The notes beneath the pieces are model-generated. The model was not told the DNA's origin. It saw only the letters and a list, made by a program, of their open reading frames with translations, and ran no database searches. 64,000 nt of DNA, from assembly GCA_039105265.1 (NCBI GenBank), contig JAPFFF010000015.1:2790001-2854000 (forward strand), written 5' to 3'. Shown piece by piece: positions 9,663-20,431 of this stretch (position 1 is the stretch's first letter; every line of letters starts with the position of its first letter). The translations under genes were made by a program, and so were the position numbers. Origin of the DNA: Tritrichomonas musculus (Eukaryota; Parabasalia; Tritrichomonadida; Tritrichomonadidae).

Positions 9663-12016
9663 CGTTAACTAAAAAAGAAATTTTTTAAAAATTTTTAGAA
9701 AAAATTTAATATTTTTTTTTTTTATTCATCATGAAAAATTTTACGTTTAGTATTATTTAAATCTATTACAGAATAATTTTGTTAATGTAATCGTGTATGG
9801 TGATCTAATTTTGAAGTCTCAAAATTCATATGAACGAAAAAATTGAGAAAAAAGTAAGCGGCTATATAATCTCTGTACGAATATATTTAGAGCTGGACGG
9901 AGCCCGATTTTTGATTTAGGCCTTAAATAAAATATTCGAAAAATTATTTTTGTAATTTCGAAATTATTTTCTATTTTGGTATTTTGTATTGATTGTCTTA
10001 AAAAAATGATTTAGGGTTACCTAAGATAGTTTTTTTCCAATCCAGATATTGATCGAATTATTATCAACTGAAAATGAACTTTTTTTATGGTGAGGTGGGA
10101 AAATAAAAAGATATTCTTTGAAAGATCAGTCAAATCGCCTCAATTTTTGAATTTTCGGTTAAATATTTGAGAAAAAATGGTCAAAAAATAAAATTCGAAT
10201 ATCTATTTAAAAAAATAAATTTATGAATATTGATTTATTAAATATTATTCATTGATATTTTTTATATTTGGAAATATACATAATGATTTTAGAAATTTTG
10301 TTAATCTTTCAAAAAAGTGTTTTTATTAAAGTGTTAAACGTCCTTAAACGTGATTATGCGTATAAGCGTATATTGCAAAAAAATCACTCAGTACTGATTT
10401 AATCAATACGAATTACTTCCATCCGATTGGAAGTCTTTTCTTTTGTTTTTAAAAATATTAATCAATGGCTTAATTAAATTATAATTTGGCAAAAAATCTA
10501 TAACCAAAAAATCAGTTCCGTCAAATAAAGAATCAAAAAAAATTGAATAGTCATGATAACCCAACCTTCATTTGATAGAGTAGTGACCGAAATTACAAAG
10601 GGAAGAGAATAAGAATACAGTGAAGCATCAAATCAATAAAATTCTGGCACTTGAATTCTATTTTCATTATTTTACAGATAAAAAAGTCATTAGATGCAGA
10701 TTCAATTCAGTAAAATAATAATTAATAATTTTTTTTTTTTTTTTTTATTAGGTTGACCAACTATATATAGATAAGTAATTGATGGCTGAAAGCACTCAAG
10801 TAATAAAATTATTTTCCTCCACTGTCTATTCTAAAAGTTACAAAATTTTAATTTTTTAAGAGTGTAAATTGGCCCTAGAAGCAGCAGTCAATTAAAATAT
10901 ATTTGCAATATGAACGAATTGCTACAAGTGGAGAAGAATATTCTCTACAGATGAAGAAGATATCATTGATATTGGTAATTATATTCATTTAAAGTTAAAA
11001 GAAAATCAATTTAATTTGAGTAATTCGATTGAAATTTTAATTTTAGTTGTTACAAAGTAACAAATCGAACAATTATTTGTATAAAAAATATTTGGACTTT
11101 CTAGTTTATATGAAAATGTTCAAAATAAAGTCTATTTTATAATGTAAAAAAGAACAAAAAAGTTCTTTGGTCATTGTTTACCTTAGAATCCATGGGCGAT
11201 TCCCGTTACCTTCAACTTGGATCTCCCCAAAATGATTATATAATATAACAATTATTAATAATTTAAAACATTTAAATCCATTTAATCAAATGGATATTTA
11301 CCTTCATCTAATATACTTGAAACTACATTATCAATATGATTAAATCTGCATTGTATGTTTATTTCAAGCCAAAAGATATGTAAACTATAGCATTTCTATT
11401 CTTTATATAATATTAAGAATAAATTTGCTTATTTCAATTTGTTCGGCATTCGATAAATTATCTTGACATTTCATATGAATATATTCATTCAATGACCAAC
11501 TCAAGATGACGAATTAAGAATAAAAAGTATTTGATATATAGTGAAATCATCATGATTATAATTTGATTTTGTATGTAATCAAAAGAAATTTTAAGGAGTT
11601 CCTTTGAATATCTAATAGGTTGCCAAAAAAATCTATTTTAATATTTCAAATTTATTGAATAATAACCACATATAAAATTGAATGACTCAATTCAATTTTA
11701 TATTAACTAATAAATTAACTCTTTTTCAAATACTTCTCTATGAATAACGAAATAAAAATATTTATTTATATAATCTTAAATTTTCAATTAAGATTGAAAT
11801 TTTTTCTGAATAATAAACCTCAAAACTCAGAAAGCCTATTTTCAATTTTCTCATAGTTTTGTGAACTTTTAAAAAAGAGATAATACAAAACAGGTTCAAC
11901 TATATATATATATATATATCAATTGGTGATTATATTTATGAAGAAAAAAAAATTAAGTGAAAACGATCATGTTTTCAAAGAGCATGCACCATTTTTTTAT
12001 TTCATCTTGAAATAAA
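9663..12016. other. Long gene-poor AT-rich region
   Basis: No convincing gene is seen in 2.35 kb. A short coding-like stretch at about 10935-11060 on the plus strand reads TDEEDIIDIGNYIHLKLKE and may be a gene scrap. A long T run lies at 10730-10747. A (TA)n microsatellite is at 11901-11919. The last 30 bases form the upstream region of the DUF3447+LRR gene at 12017. Confidence 0.5.
11901..11919. repeat. (TA)n microsatellite
   Basis: A simple TA dinucleotide run of about 19 bases lies roughly 100 bases before the gene at 12017. Confidence 0.8.
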
Positions 12017-13195
12017 ATGAATTTTCAAGAATACATTAATAAAAGAAAAGAATTTTACAATCTTTTGGCCAACTTTATTGGGAAAGAAGAAGAAGAAGAA
12101 GAAGGAGCATATCAATCAATTATCTCATATATAGATGATCAAAAAATAAAAGATCCAAAAAGCATAAAAGAGGTCCTTTATCAACTGGTACATATATCAA
12201 GTAACCATCATAGACATCCCAATTTATTTAAAAAAATTGAACAAATTATATCTTTTTTAGAATCAGATATCAAACAGACTTTTTCAAATTCAGAAATTTT
12301 TGATGTTTTTAAAAGCAATCAAATACTTCTTCTTTTCCTTTTTGAGAAGAAGATCATTAATGTAGACAATCAAATCAAAGATTTCTTAATAGAAACGAAT
12401 TGTCACTTTTTTTATCCAGAAATAAAAAGTCTCGTTGATGACGAAAGAAGAGACCAAATTGAAAGCGATCTTTTTGAATTGGATTCCACCATCTTAAACA
12501 AATTTGAAGAAAATAGAAGAAAAGGTGAAAATGATTCATATATTTGTTACTTAATTATAAATGATTTGATTGACGAATTCGTTGCCTATGTCAACAAAAC
12601 AAATTTTGACATTTCAAGTCATGTGAAAAAGTCAATTTTTGAAACAAATGAATTTTTGAAAGAAAATAAACCAACCTTAATTGAATATGCTGCATTTCAT
12701 GGATCAATCCAAATATTTAACTATCTTCGATTAAATAAGATTGGATTAACAAAAAGTTTGTGGATTTATGCAATTCATTCAAATAATCCTGAATTGATTC
12801 ATCTCCTTGAAGAAAATAAAGTTGAGCCAGAAAATCAATCATATGAAACTTGTCTGTTTGAGTCGATTAAATGTCATCATAATGAAATAGCAAGATACAT
12901 TCAAAACAACTTCATCACTGAAAAAAATCAAATAAATGATTTTGCAAAAAATGTTGTCGCTTTTGGTTTTCATTTTTACAATTATGAATTCATACCTGAT
13001 GATTTAAACAATGAATTTTTATTCTATTATGCATGCCAATATGATTATTTCTCTCTTGTTAAGCTTCTTTTGAATATAAAAGAAATTGATATTAACAAGA
13101 AAATAATTTTAAACAAAAAATTTTTTTTATCAAATTTCAAAAAATTTTTGTTTTTAATGTCGTTTTTCTTCAATATTTTTAATGAAATAACATAA
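12017..13195 (+). CDS. DUF3447/ankyrin-like N-terminal part of a DUF3447+LRR gene (gene A)
   Basis: This frame has 392 codons. It shows the trichomonad DUF3447 architecture: a helical N-terminus with VHISSNHHRHPNLFKKIEQI, then IFDVFKSNQILLLFLFEKK, a GENDSYICYLIINDLIDEFV block, IFETNEFLKENKPTLIEYAA, and PELIHLLEENKV...CHHNEIARYI. The homology with genes B and C ends near NIKEIDINKKI at about 13100. The remaining 30 or so codons are low-complexity Phe/Lys/Asn and probably not coding. The ankyrin/LRR continuation resumes at about 13245 in another frame. Either an unrecognised intron of about 145 bases or a broken gene would explain this. DUF3447 proteins are ankyrin-related scaffolds; no partner is known. 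Confidence 0.75.
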   Translation: MNFQEYINKRKEFYNLLANFIGKEEEEEEGAYQSIISYIDDQKIKDPKSIKEVLYQLVHISSNHHRHPNLFKKIEQIISFLESDIKQTFSNSEIFDVFKSNQILLLFLFEKKIINVDNQIKDFLIETNCHFFYPEIKSLVDDERRDQIESDLFELDSTILNKFEENRRKGENDSYICYLIINDLIDEFVAYVNKTNFDISSHVKKSIFETNEFLKENKPTLIEYAAFHGSIQIFNYLRLNKIGLTKSLWIYAIHSNNPELIHLLEENKVEPENQSYETCLFESIKCHHNEIARYIQNNFITEKNQINDFAKNVVAFGFHFYNYEFIPDDLNNEFLFYYACQYDYFSLVKLLLNIKEIDINKKIILNKKFFLSNFKKFLFLMSFFFNIFNEIT

Positions 13196-13232
13196 AATCT
13201 TTTTTTTATAAGGATGAAATTCAAAATAAATT

Positions 13233-14558
13233 ATGTTTTCTAGTTATACTGCATTACGCTTTGCCTCGGAAGGAAATAGTGTCGATGTTGTTAACTTTTT
13301 ATTAACACTGCCAAACATTGAAATTGGCCCCTACTCATTTAGTAAATGTTCTAGTTTGACACATGTAGAACTTCCAGCTAATATGACTTCAATTGGAACC
13401 AGTACATTTGATGGTTGTTTATCACTTACAACGATTTCGATTCCACAATCTGTGACCAAAATTGAGAGCTACTCTTTTCAATATTGCAAATCCATAACCG
13501 ACATCATAATTCCTCCATCAGTGACATTTATTGGACCATTTGCATTTAAAGACTGCAAATCGCTGAAGTCGATTAACATTCCATCATCAGTGACGACAAT
13601 TGAAGAGAGTTTGTTCTTTGGATGTTATTCATTAACTGAAGTAACAATTCCTCCTTCAGTTGCCTCAACCGGCGCGCGTGCTTTTGGATTTTGCACAAGT
13701 TTAGAGAAGCTAATAATTCCATCTTCAGTCACAATGATTAAAGACAATTGTTTCTTCAATTGCTTTAAACTCGATGATGTAACGCTTTCATCATCATTGG
13801 CTTCGATTGATTACAATACATTTTATCGATGTTCATCATTAAAAACAATCGTCATTCCTTCCTCTGTTACATCGATTGGCGAATATGCCTTTTATGATTG
13901 TGCCCAGCTTCAAACGATATCGATTCCATCATCTGTGACATCAATTGGAAAAAGCGCGTTCAGAAAATGTCCATCTCTAACGACAGTCTACATTCCACCC
14001 ACATTGACATTCATTGGCAATTATGCGTTTAATGAATGCAAGTCGCTCAAAGAAGTCTCATTTACATCTCCAGATAACAATGAAATAGCAACAAATCCTC
14101 CAACTTCACGTGCGATCATCGAAAGTCATGCCTTTTATCAAAACGCTTCTTTAGTTCATGTTTCCATTCCGTTGCAAATGAAAGAAATAGGGCCATTGTG
14201 CTTTGGCGAGTGTCCATCATTGTCAGAAATCACTTTTCCTTCCTCAATAATGAGAATTGGCAATCAGTCATTTTTCAAATGCACGTCTTTGTCAAAAGTG
14301 ACAATCCTTTCTTCCAAAGTTGAAATATTTAAGTCAGCATTCAATGAATGCTCCTCATTGACTCAGCTGATTTTCAATGACGATTCAGCAGTCGTTTTAA
14401 TTGGCTCTAACGCATTTAGAGGATGCAAGTCTTTGAACGAAATAAGAATTCCTTCTGAATCGTGCAACATTCACCATTCTGCTTTTAGTGGTTGTTCATC
14501 ATTACCGAAAGACACAGTGCAATCTCTTGCCAAATCAAAGAAAGGGAAAAAATCTTAG
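13233..14558 (+). CDS. Ankyrin-repeat end plus BspA-like LRR domain of gene A
   Basis: This 441-codon frame begins with an ankyrin half-repeat (YTALRFASEGNSVDVVNFLL) and passes directly into about seventeen LRR_5 units of 23 residues, ending with a Lys-rich tail AKSKKGKKS. The ATG at 13233 lies just before the ankyrin motif and may not be a real start. The TAL motif normally continues an ankyrin repeat whose first half is in the preceding frame, so both frames most likely belong to one protein of about 800 residues. The same split recurs in genes B and C. No signal peptide or membrane segment is seen, so it is probably cytosolic. Confidence 0.8.
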   Translation: MFSSYTALRFASEGNSVDVVNFLLTLPNIEIGPYSFSKCSSLTHVELPANMTSIGTSTFDGCLSLTTISIPQSVTKIESYSFQYCKSITDIIIPPSVTFIGPFAFKDCKSLKSINIPSSVTTIEESLFFGCYSLTEVTIPPSVASTGARAFGFCTSLEKLIIPSSVTMIKDNCFFNCFKLDDVTLSSSLASIDYNTFYRCSSLKTIVIPSSVTSIGEYAFYDCAQLQTISIPSSVTSIGKSAFRKCPSLTTVYIPPTLTFIGNYAFNECKSLKEVSFTSPDNNEIATNPPTSRAIIESHAFYQNASLVHVSIPLQMKEIGPLCFGECPSLSEITFPSSIMRIGNQSFFKCTSLSKVTILSSKVEIFKSAFNECSSLTQLIFNDDSAVVLIGSNAFRGCKSLNEIRIPSESCNIHHSAFSGCSSLPKDTVQSLAKSKKGKKS

Positions 14559-14676
14559 TAACAATCACTCAAAATTCTTAAAACCCAAAACATTGACAGA
14601 TTTTTCTGGGTTCAAAAATTCTTCTTTTCCTAAAACTAACGGAGCCTACTGTACTGATGACCGTTTAAAATTGTAA

Positions 14677-15791
14677 ATGACGAACAATGGAGAAATAATC
14701 ATTGAGGAGGAGGAAGATAAAGATGAAATAAACGGTGCAGATCAGGTCAATGAAACACTCGAAATCAAGTCAATAAAAGATTTTAATAATTTATCAATAA
14801 AAGCACAACATATAATTATAAATAAAATGGTTTCAACCGCAAAATCCCAAATGTTTATTGATATTAATAACTTTCTAAGTTTCATAATAGCATATGCTAA
14901 TAAAGATGAAATTCAGAGCTTCCAAATTATGTCTGAACATGAACCAAAGATTACTCAAGTTGCTGATAATGATGGTATATCAGTGAATTCTTCATTAATT
15001 CAAGCTTTATATAAAAGCAATATTTTGAATTCATCTGATTTCAAAAATCATGTGTCAAAATTCCGAAAAGTTGTACTTAATCTCCGATACCCATCACCAG
15101 ATTTTGATCATTGCTATGATACATAAAAAATCTTTAAAAAATCAAATTATCCATATCAATTTTCGGCCAAACTGACTCCAAATTCAAATACAACAAAGAT
15201 ATAAGTTATGTACACATTGATGAATCCGTTGAATCGATTGAAGATGAATCTTTCAGCGGATGTTCCTCTATTGAAAAAGTTTACATTCCAAATTCAGTTA
15301 AAACCGTCAAGAATTACGCATTTCACGGATGTCCTTGCTTAACTGAAATCCACATTCCTTCCTCTGTTGATTCCATTGACGATCATTCGTTTGAAGGATG
15401 TTCATTATTGCACATTTTGACAATTCAGCCAAATTTGACAAAAATTGGTTCCTGCGCCTTCAAGGATTGCTCTTCGTTGCTGAAAGTTGTCATTCCTGAC
15501 TCAGTTGTGTCCATTGGAAGCAATGCATTTGATCGCTGCTGTTCTTTGGTTGAAATTGTGATATCATCAAATAGCATTGAAATTGGAGATGAGGCGTTTT
15601 GCTCATCGCTCACTAAAGTTGACCTTCCAGGCAGTGTCGAATCAATTGGAAAGAGAGCTTTTTGTGGCTGTTCCTGTCTGAAGGAGATCACAATTCCAAA
15701 ATCCGTGAAAAGCATTACAATTCCTGTTTTATTAAGGTCAGAAGTGTCATTACTTAAATGCAAACCAAGTACTCTTATCAAAATTATATAA
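14677..15791 (+). pseudogene. Broken BspA-like LRR gene with helical N-terminal domain
   Basis: The first frame (14677-15126, 149 codons) is an acidic start followed by a helical domain. It aligns with the N-terminus of the large BspA gene at 27967: QALYKSNILNSSDFKNHVSKF here, EVLHAKSLLNSNEFGNHLNNF there. After 15126 the frame changes. SISIFGQTDSKFKYNKDISY and then LRR_5 units (DESVESIEDESFSGCSSI) continue in another frame from about 15140 to 15791, matching FISVFITGLSKTDTKFIKDK in the intact paralogue. A frameshift near 15120-15140, plus a stop in the new frame, therefore break the gene. One LRR unit near 15600 is shortened, and the end lacks the usual LRR tail. Confidence 0.75.
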
Positions 15792-16216
15792 AAAAAATAT
15801 TTAATTAGATTTATTTAATTTTCATAGCAGTTTCGCCATTCTTAAAATAGAGTGTGCATGGAATGCCTTCGTCATAAACTTTAAAAGTGCCACGTGTGGA
15901 TATGGGCAATTTTTTCAATCCAGTTATTAATAATAAGTCGTTTCTAATATTGAGAATAGTATGAAGAGTAAAATATTTATTATCAGGATCTCAAAAAACT
16001 TTACTTCAAAATTCTTCCTTCCAAATTCAATTACACGAATGTAATACCTTTGAATATAGCAATCAGCTTTTCTTGTTGATGAAAAATTTCTATTGATTTA
16101 TTTTGAATGGTTGATAAAAATTCATCTTTAATAGTGTACTTTCTTATAAATTTGAATCAAAATTCGAGTAAACAGAATATCTTTTTTAGCAAAGTTTTAA
16201 AAATAAATCAAAAAAA
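15792..16216. other. Gene-free spacer
   Basis: The DNA is slightly less AT-rich than other spacers near 15830-15910, but no frame can be supported. It ends at a tRNA gene on the minus strand. Confidence 0.4.
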
Positions 16217-16288
16217 TACCGACCCGGGGAATCGAACCCCGAACCTAGGGATGAAGGCCCTCCGTTTTAACCTTTAGACTACGTCGGT
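16217..16288 (-). tRNA. tRNA-Glu (anticodon UUC)
   Basis: The minus strand folds as a cloverleaf: acceptor ACCGACG paired with the 3' GTCGGT side, D arm GTCTAAAGGTTAAAAC, anticodon loop CCTTCAT and a perfect T arm CGGGG-TTCGATT-CCCCG. The loop places UUC at 34-36, which reads glutamate codons. Three oddities are visible: C instead of the near-universal U at position 33, a C-A mismatch in the D stem and a G-G mismatch at the base of the acceptor. It may be a divergent functional gene or a decaying one. An AT-rich T run downstream on the minus strand could end transcription. Confidence 0.75.
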
Positions 16289-16632
16289 TTCATATTTATT
16301 ATTATATAAAAATAGTTTTGTATTTTATATGATTCACAAACGAAAATTCATATTAAATAAAATTTAACAGATTCTTATTAAACAAAAGATTTTGAAAGAG
16401 CTGATTAACTCGTTATACTTTAATTGTGGATTTATGCTCACATTTGCTTCTTTTTTAAAAAATTTCATAAAATCAATATCCAAATATTTTCAACAAATAA
16501 AAATTTAAAAGTTAAGAGAAAAAATGATTTGCTGGGTTATTTAACCAATATCAAAAATTATCTATCAAGGTATCTGCAAAAAATATCAATATGATTAAAA
16601 AAAAAAAAATATTTTTTAAAAAATAAAGTATA

Positions 16633-17886
16633 GGGTGTCCAAAAAAATTTGAGCATCTCGATTTGTGATAAATGAAAATTATTTTTTTTCTTTTTAAAAT
16701 AAAGTTCAAATGTTGTTTTTATTGTGCTATTAAAAAATATCCCAGATATTAAATGTGTCAATAATTACGAACTGCAATTTATGGTAAAAACATAAACGTA
16801 TAGAAATTATAAACGTATTTATTATATTTTTTTTTTTGTGACTTAAGTATTTTTGATATATTTATGTTTAGAATATCCATGGAGCTGAACAATATATATT
16901 AAAATAATTAATGGAATTAACTATATTATATTATTTCTTTATAAATAAGTTATCAAGCCCACTTGATGATTAAAAGGTTAAGAAAAGTTCATTATATATT
17001 TTTCTGAATTGAATCACTCGTAAATTGATGATCGATCTATTAATCAACGAGACATAAAGATAATCAATTTTCAAAAAAAGGGAATTATTTGTTGCACAAT
17101 TAAGAATTAAAAAAAGTCATATGCTTTGTTTGGGTAGAATATTGGATTGTGAAAATTTGATTTTATTCACTTTTTAATGTCTGCTATTTTTCTCTCAAAA
17201 AGTGAAACGAAATCAGATTTTTTCGCAATTTTCCCAGCTCAAATTTTAATATTAAAATAAAACTATTCCGAATTTACAATCAGTAAGATGTGAAATTTAA
17301 ATTATAAAGATCATATCTTCATGCAATTATTTATTTGTTCTTGAAGGTCAACAAAATTCAATTTTGTTCAAAAATGCCAAAATTTAAAAAAATTGCCAAT
17401 TATTACTATTTTGGCAAAATAAAAGGACGTAGTTTTATATATATAATTTATTTGTCATATGAAGAATATTATTTAATAAAAAAAATTTACAGTTACTTAT
17501 TATTCATGCTAACAAGATTGCAAATATTTTGCCAAGCTTCCAAAAAATTTTTTTTGAATACAATACCAATAATTTTATTCAGAAATCAATAAACAAATGC
17601 ATTTATTTAATCTACTCATTAGTTTTATATAACATATATGTTTACATTTTTAAATATGTTTTATTTGCTCCATCAAATGAATCCTAATGAAAAAAATTTA
17701 ATTGTTTTCTCAAAAAATTCAATATTCAAAGATGCAAAGTTAAATGAATCATATTCAAATTAATATACAAGATTCTTGCTTAATTTTAATATTATATATA
17801 TTTTATTAATAAAAGTTATTAATAAATCAAAAATTATCTTTATATCTTTTATACAGATGTAGATGCTCAAATTTTTTTGGACACCC
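16633..17886. mobile_element. 1254-bp TA-flanked terminal-inverted-repeat element (Tc1/mariner-like relic)
   Basis: Both ends carry the same 26 bases in inverted orientation, beginning GGGTGTCCAAAAAA (16633-16658 and 17861-17886, no mismatch). Both sides are flanked by TA (in a TATA context), the target of Tc1/mariner elements. The length of 1254 bp is the normal size of a full mariner. No transposase can be read inside in either strand, so the body is heavily decayed or this is a non-autonomous copy, although the ends are still perfect. A 12-base match to the same end sequence recurs at 61459-61470. Confidence 0.75.
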
Positions 17887-18002
17887 TATATATGATTAAA
17901 TAAAACCGAGTTAATGTTTAATAGATAGAAATAAACGCATTAAAATTATTTTGAAAGAGGTTAATGAAATAAAAAACGAATAACTTTCATCTTCTCATAT
18001 TT

Positions 18003-18233
18003 TTAAAAATCATGAGTAAATGGTAAATGATGAGGACTAGCAATAGCATTCCTTCGCTTGATAATCATATTGTTGATACCATTTTTGTTGATAATGGAAA
18101 CTTTGGTTTTCAAATGATGAACAGCATTCCTTTTCATTGAACGAAAATCATTCAAAGAAGACTTGTTTAAAGATGAAACCTTTTGGGGAACCAAGACTTC
18201 TGCTGCAAAATCAGTGCTTCTTTCTGCTTGCAT
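18003..18233 (-). CDS. Small basic protein, paralogue of the 18500 gene
   Basis: The protein has 76 residues. Its core LVPQKVSSLNKSSLNDF then MKRNAVHHLKTKVSIINKNG is almost the same as in the protein encoded at 18500-18754 in the opposite direction. Conservation of protein sequence over 60 residues shows both frames are real. It is rich in Lys, Asn and Ser, has no signal peptide, membrane segment or recognised domain. The start codon ATGCAAGCA is identical in both genes. The two genes are head to head with 266 bases between them. The function is unknown. Confidence 0.7.
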   Translation of the reverse strand: MQAERSTDFAAEVLVPQKVSSLNKSSLNDFRSMKRNAVHHLKTKVSIINKNGINNMIIKRRNAIASPHHLPFTHDF

Positions 18234-18499
18234 TAAAGTATTAAAATGAAGTGTTAAAATTTTTATTTTTTTAGCTTTGAAATTTTGATTATTTTTTCAA
18301 TGGGCAGGTTATTTTTTGAAATCTTATTTATTGAATTAAAATCTCTCTCTGAATATTATGAATTTTACACATTATTTTTTCAATTATATCTGTTAAAATT
18401 TTAATTCAAATTAAAAAACGTTATCATTCAAAAAATAATCATTTATAATCTGTAAGAAAAACGTTTTCTAATCATATCATTATAATTTTAGGTAATCCA

Positions 18500-18754
18500 A
18501 TGCAAGCAGATATGATAAGTGATGCTAATGCTGAAATCTTGGTCCCTCAAAAGGTTTCATCATTAGATAAATCTTCTTTAAATGAATTCAGTTCAATGAA
18601 AAGAAATGCGGTTCATCATTTGAAAACAAAAGTTTCCATTATCAACAAAAATGGTATTAACAATATGATTTCAAGAAGAAGAAATGCTCTTATTAATCCT
18701 CGTCCTCCTCTTTTCATCAAAAAAAATCAAGATCTTCATCTCGATCAAGATTGA
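18500..18754 (+). CDS. Small basic protein, paralogue of the 18003 gene
   Basis: The protein has 84 residues. It shares the block LVPQKVSSLDKSSLNEF and MKRNAVHHLKTKVSIINKNG with the divergent gene at 18003-18233. The C-terminus differs: here it continues with PRPPLFIKKNQDLHLDQD. The gene and its partner arose by an inverted duplication and probably share the 266-base region between them as promoter. No family is recognised. Because the shared part includes residues 8-64 and the tails diverge, the conserved core is probably what matters for function. Confidence 0.7.
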   Translation: MQADMISDANAEILVPQKVSSLDKSSLNEFSSMKRNAVHHLKTKVSIINKNGINNMISRRRNALINPRPPLFIKKNQDLHLDQD

Positions 18755-19291
18755 AATCATTATTTCGATCTATTTTCTAGTTATGATTTAATCATTTAAC
18801 TAGCTTTATTATGAAAATGCTTTAATAAACTTTTAATTTTTAAATTTTTTTTATAAACTGAAAGTAAAAACTCAGACCCCTAATTGAATATAATTTGAAT
18901 ACTTTATATGATCGTTATAAAATTTTTATATTCAAATTCTTTATCATATATACGCTTTTATATTCAAAAAATGGCTAATAATTTAAAACTGAATAAAAAT
19001 GGGTATTACTAAAAAAAATAGTTTTGCTCTTTTTTTCATTAGGATCGCTTTCTATTTTCATGAAAAATAATAAAAAAATAATTTTCTTATTGTAAAAAAA
19101 CAGTTGATACTTACTGCGCTATGTCGTGTAAAAAACCTTGTTTTGGCGCATAACTGATAATATTTAATGACATCTTCTTGTTGTTGAGTGTATTACGTGA
19201 AATTTGGTGTTTTTGAATTATTTTGTTTCAATTAATTCAAAAAGTTTTATTGAAAAATATTTCTATTAAAAATCTTGGCACTCCATAAATA
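18755..19291. other. Gene-free AT-rich spacer
   Basis: Only AT-rich DNA is seen. A slightly GC-richer stretch at about 19100-19160 (containing ACTGCGCTATGTCGTG) has no open frame. The last part is the upstream region of gene B. Confidence 0.5.
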
Positions 19292-20431
19292 ATGGAAATT
19301 AAGAGGCATCTTGACAAAAAGAAAGCTATATACGAGCAATTTCTCATTTTTATTGAAAGCAGTGATAATGAAAAAGAAGAGTATTATAATTTAATCAATA
19401 TAATTCAATTAGATAACATGTATGAAAATCGCCAAGAATTTAAACATTTACTTTGCGTGATATCGCAAATAACGGAGAATTATTGCCGGAAGCCTGATTT
19501 TCTAGCCAAAGTTACCAAATTTCTTCTTGAAATGGGTGAAGCAATCACGCGAACGTTTAAAAACACCGAAATTTTTAAAATTTTTCAAAACAGCCCTCGA
19601 ATTCTACTTTTTCTAGTGAAAAACAAAATAATATCGATTAACAAATCTGTTATTAATTTAATATTCAAAAAAGACCCGAATCAATTCATCAACTACAGCC
19701 ACTTTTTGTATAATGAGATTCAATTTTCAATTGAACCAGAAAAACGGGAAAAAATTGAGAAGGAACTATTGAATATAAACCCAGAAATTTTCAATGATTT
19801 TGACAAAAATTGTCAACTAGGAGAAAACGAATCGCGTATTTGTTCAATGATTCGTGATGATTCGGTTGAAGAATTTGTTGCTTATGTAAATCAAACAAAC
19901 CTTCCAATTTTGACAGCCGAAATAAACCATTCAATTTTTGAGACGAATACTTTTTTGCTTGAAAACATGAATTCAAGTTTGATTGAGTATGCAGCGTTCT
20001 TTGGAGCCTTTCAAATATTTCAATACTTGAGGCTTTCTGGCTGCGAAATGAGGAAAAAAATTTGGCTTTATGTAATTCATGGCAAAAATGCTGAATTAAT
20101 TCATCTTCTTGAAGAACATCACATCAGGCCAAAAGGCAATAATTACTTTGAATGCTTCATGGAGGCAATTAAGTGTCATCACAACGACATCGCAAATTAT
20201 ATTAAAAATAGTTACATTGACTATGATGTGTCAAGAAATAAAAATTTTCTTGATCTTGTCTATCGTACTCATAATTATGAATTCTTATCATTTGATATAA
20301 AATATAAATATTGCATTTATTTCGCATGTCAGTATGACTACATAGAGCTTATTAAACTTTCATTTGAAAACGGTAAAAAAAATATGTATAAAGAGATCGT
20401 TTATTTTAAATGCTTTCAAACAATGTTTTAA
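19292..20431 (+). CDS. DUF3447/ankyrin-like N-terminal part of a DUF3447+LRR gene (gene B)
   Basis: This frame has 379 codons and follows gene A block by block: ITENYCRKPDFLAKVTKFL, IFKIFQNSPRILLFLVKNK, GENESRICSMIRDDSVEEFV, IFETNTFLLENMNSSLIEYA and ELIHLLEEHHIRP. Homology ends near ENGKKNMYKEIV at about 20400, and the last ten codons are probably not coding. The frame that continues the protein begins about 200 bases later in the same phase, at 20612. The genuine start is the ATG at 19292; stops lie upstream. The domain is a helical, ankyrin-related scaffold without known ligand. Confidence 0.75.
   Translation: MEIKRHLDKKKAIYEQFLIFIESSDNEKEEYYNLINIIQLDNMYENRQEFKHLLCVISQITENYCRKPDFLAKVTKFLLEMGEAITRTFKNTEIFKIFQNSPRILLFLVKNKIISINKSVINLIFKKDPNQFINYSHFLYNEIQFSIEPEKREKIEKELLNINPEIFNDFDKNCQLGENESRICSMIRDDSVEEFVAYVNQTNLPILTAEINHSIFETNTFLLENMNSSLIEYAAFFGAFQIFQYLRLSGCEMRKKIWLYVIHGKNAELIHLLEEHHIRPKGNNYFECFMEAIKCHHNDIANYIKNSYIDYDVSRNKNFLDLVYRTHNYEFLSFDIKYKYCIYFACQYDYIELIKLSFENGKKNMYKEIVYFKCFQTMF

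Noticed and set aside
17335-17592. 85-codon frame inside the mariner-sized element as its transposase
   Set aside because: No catalytic or helix-turn-helix motif can be seen; Phe/Ile/Lys/Tyr composition is as expected from AT-rich DNA.
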